In this document: positions 15,972 to 16,483 of the stretch, in pieces
Position numbering within the stretch: position 1 is the first letter of the stretch
Layout of the letters: each line of letters begins with the position of its first letter
Assembly (NCBI GenBank): GCA_937930135.1
Contig: CALGVO010000223.1
Span: 1-16,483 of the forward strand
Direction of reading: 5' to 3'
DNA from: an uncultured Synechococcus sp.
GTDB taxonomy: Bacteria > Cyanobacteriota > Cyanobacteriia > PCC-6307 > Cyanobiaceae
DNA: 16,483 nucleotides
The notes under the pieces: generated by a model
The model's database searches: none
What the model saw: only the letters and a program-made list of their open reading frames with translations
Told to the model about the DNA's origin: nothing
Translations under genes and position numbers: made by a program

Positions 15972-16176
15972 CCACCCATTGCTTGGTACGTTCGTCATCG
16001 AGGCTGGCGAGATGGGTGCGCACCTCCTCGGAGGTCACGGGCAGGGAGAGGCGATCGCCGAGTTCGCAGATCGCCCGGATCGCGCCGGTCGGATCCTGCA
16101 GGGCCTGACGGAACAGGGTGTTGGTCAGATCGCGGTCGGCCTCGATCTGGCGGTAGAGCTCGGCTGCATTGCCCAT
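15949..16176 (-). CDS. Nif11-leader-like small protein
   Basis: A 75-residue protein that resembles the Nif11 domain (PF07862). Features are LYRQIEADRDLTNTLFRQAL (7-26), a DP-x-GAIRAICELGD helix (28-41), then LPVTSEEVRTHLASLDDE (45-62) and a C-terminal KARGGL. The order aligns by eye with prochlorosin-type leaders, where SITTEDL, LSDDELEG and a Gly-Gly site occur in the same sequence. Here the protein stops one residue after Gly-Gly, so no core peptide is present. It may be a stand-alone Nif11-like protein rather than a peptide precursor. ATG 16176 is the only sensible start. The assignment is from memory of the family and needs a profile search. Confidence 0.65.
   Translation of the reverse strand: MGNAAELYRQIEADRDLTNTLFRQALQDPTGAIRAICELGDRLSLPVTSEEVRTHLASLDDERTKQWVVKARGGL
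15955..15962. repeat. Eight-base C/G homopolymer at two gene ends
   Basis: Eight consecutive C on the + strand (G on the -). It encodes Arg-Gly-Gly of the Nif11-like protein and Ala-Pro-Pro of the opposing 67-residue ORF. Length change would shift the C-terminus of both. Confidence 0.95.
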
Positions 16177-16228
16177 CGCGGTGAATCGGCGGATACTTTC
16201 ACGCTATGCACGTCGCAGCGATTTGGCT

Positions 16229-16483
16229 TCAGGCGGCCTGATCGAGATCGTTCTCCCTGAGGCCTGTGGCGGAGGCGTCCTCCATGCTGCGGGCATCCAT
16301 GCAGAGCACCTTGCGGAGCTGGGCGTAATTGGCGGCCTGCGACTGGCGTCCTTCCTGAATGGCGCCGTATTCGGCCCGTTGCAACACGTGGTGGAGATGG
16401 GTGAGCAGGTAGGTGCTGATCACGGCTGAGACCAGCACATCACTGTTCTCCTGCTTGCGACGGGCACGGCTGTTTGATCGCGA
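16229..16483 (-). CDS. Unrecognised protein, C-terminal part only
   Basis: An open frame that runs off the right edge; 84 codons plus TGA (16229-16231) are visible. The GTG at 16438 is probably internal, because the frame stays open through the basic stretch SRSNSRARRKQENSD up to the edge. A helical stretch VLVSAVISTYLLTHLHHVLQ (short hydrophobic, His-containing) is followed by RAEYGAIQEGRQSQAANYAQ and LRKVLCMDARSMED. It looks soluble and helical; I do not recognise a family. It lies 52 bases upstream of the Nif11-like gene on the same strand and may be co-transcribed with it. The N-terminus is outside the window. Confidence 0.65.
   Translation of the reverse strand, partial: SRSNSRARRKQENSDVLVSAVISTYLLTHLHHVLQRAEYGAIQEGRQSQAANYAQLRKVLCMDARSMEDASATGLRENDLDQAA

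Overview
The window looks like chromosomal DNA from a picocyanobacterium of the Synechococcus/Cyanobium group. The evidence is a cyanobacterial-type 16S rRNA, an rRNA spacer carrying tRNA-Ile and tRNA-Ala, a high-light-inducible (Hli) chlorophyll-binding protein, a DUF2973-type protein found in cyanobacteria, and several small proteins of picocyanobacterial style. Most protein genes right of about 6.9 kb are visibly GC-rich. The species cannot be fixed from the sequence alone.

Bases 1-5171 are one rRNA operon on the + strand, truncated on the left: 16S (partial), tRNA-Ile(GAT), tRNA-Ala(TGC), 23S, 5S and a strong intrinsic terminator. The 23S has no intron; the conserved I-CeuI-type target near 3871 is intact. 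On the same strand follow a YihY/BrkB-family six-helix membrane protein and a small two-helix zinc-ribbon membrane protein.

From 6526 to 11590 everything reads on the - strand. In order of transcription: a possible 34-residue membrane peptide ORF, hrpB (DEAH-type helicase), an hli gene with its own terminator, a small membrane ORF, xseA, xseB (exodeoxyribonuclease VII) and a DUF2834 membrane protein. The last four are tightly packed (11-base overlap, 5-base gap, 4-base ATGA overlap) and look like one translationally coupled operon.

From 11694 to 12384 (-) lie an unrecognised 127-140 residue protein and a DUF2973-type protein. They are divergent from htrA (+, 12529-13665), a secreted trypsin-like serine protease with a PDZ domain and a complete His-Asp-Ser triad. 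htrA converges on a 61-residue protein with a CX3C-X6-CX3C cysteine pattern, and the two stop codons overlap. Next come an ABC-F ATPase (-), a divergent small single-helix protein (+), a Nif11-leader-like 75-residue protein ending in Arg-Gly-Gly-Leu (-), and the 3' part of an unrecognised gene running off the right edge (-).

Most of the content is housekeeping: ribosomal RNA, DNA repair, translation-factor ATPase, periplasmic proteolysis and light protection. I see no mobile element, CRISPR array or defence island. The parts most worth a second look are the small proteins: the coreless Nif11-like leader with an eight-G tract at its Gly-Gly motif, the paired-CX3C protein tail-to-tail with htrA, and the 34-residue ORF in front of hrpB. 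Several genes start at TTG or GTG with no clear ribosome-binding site, so coupling to the upstream gene seems important here.
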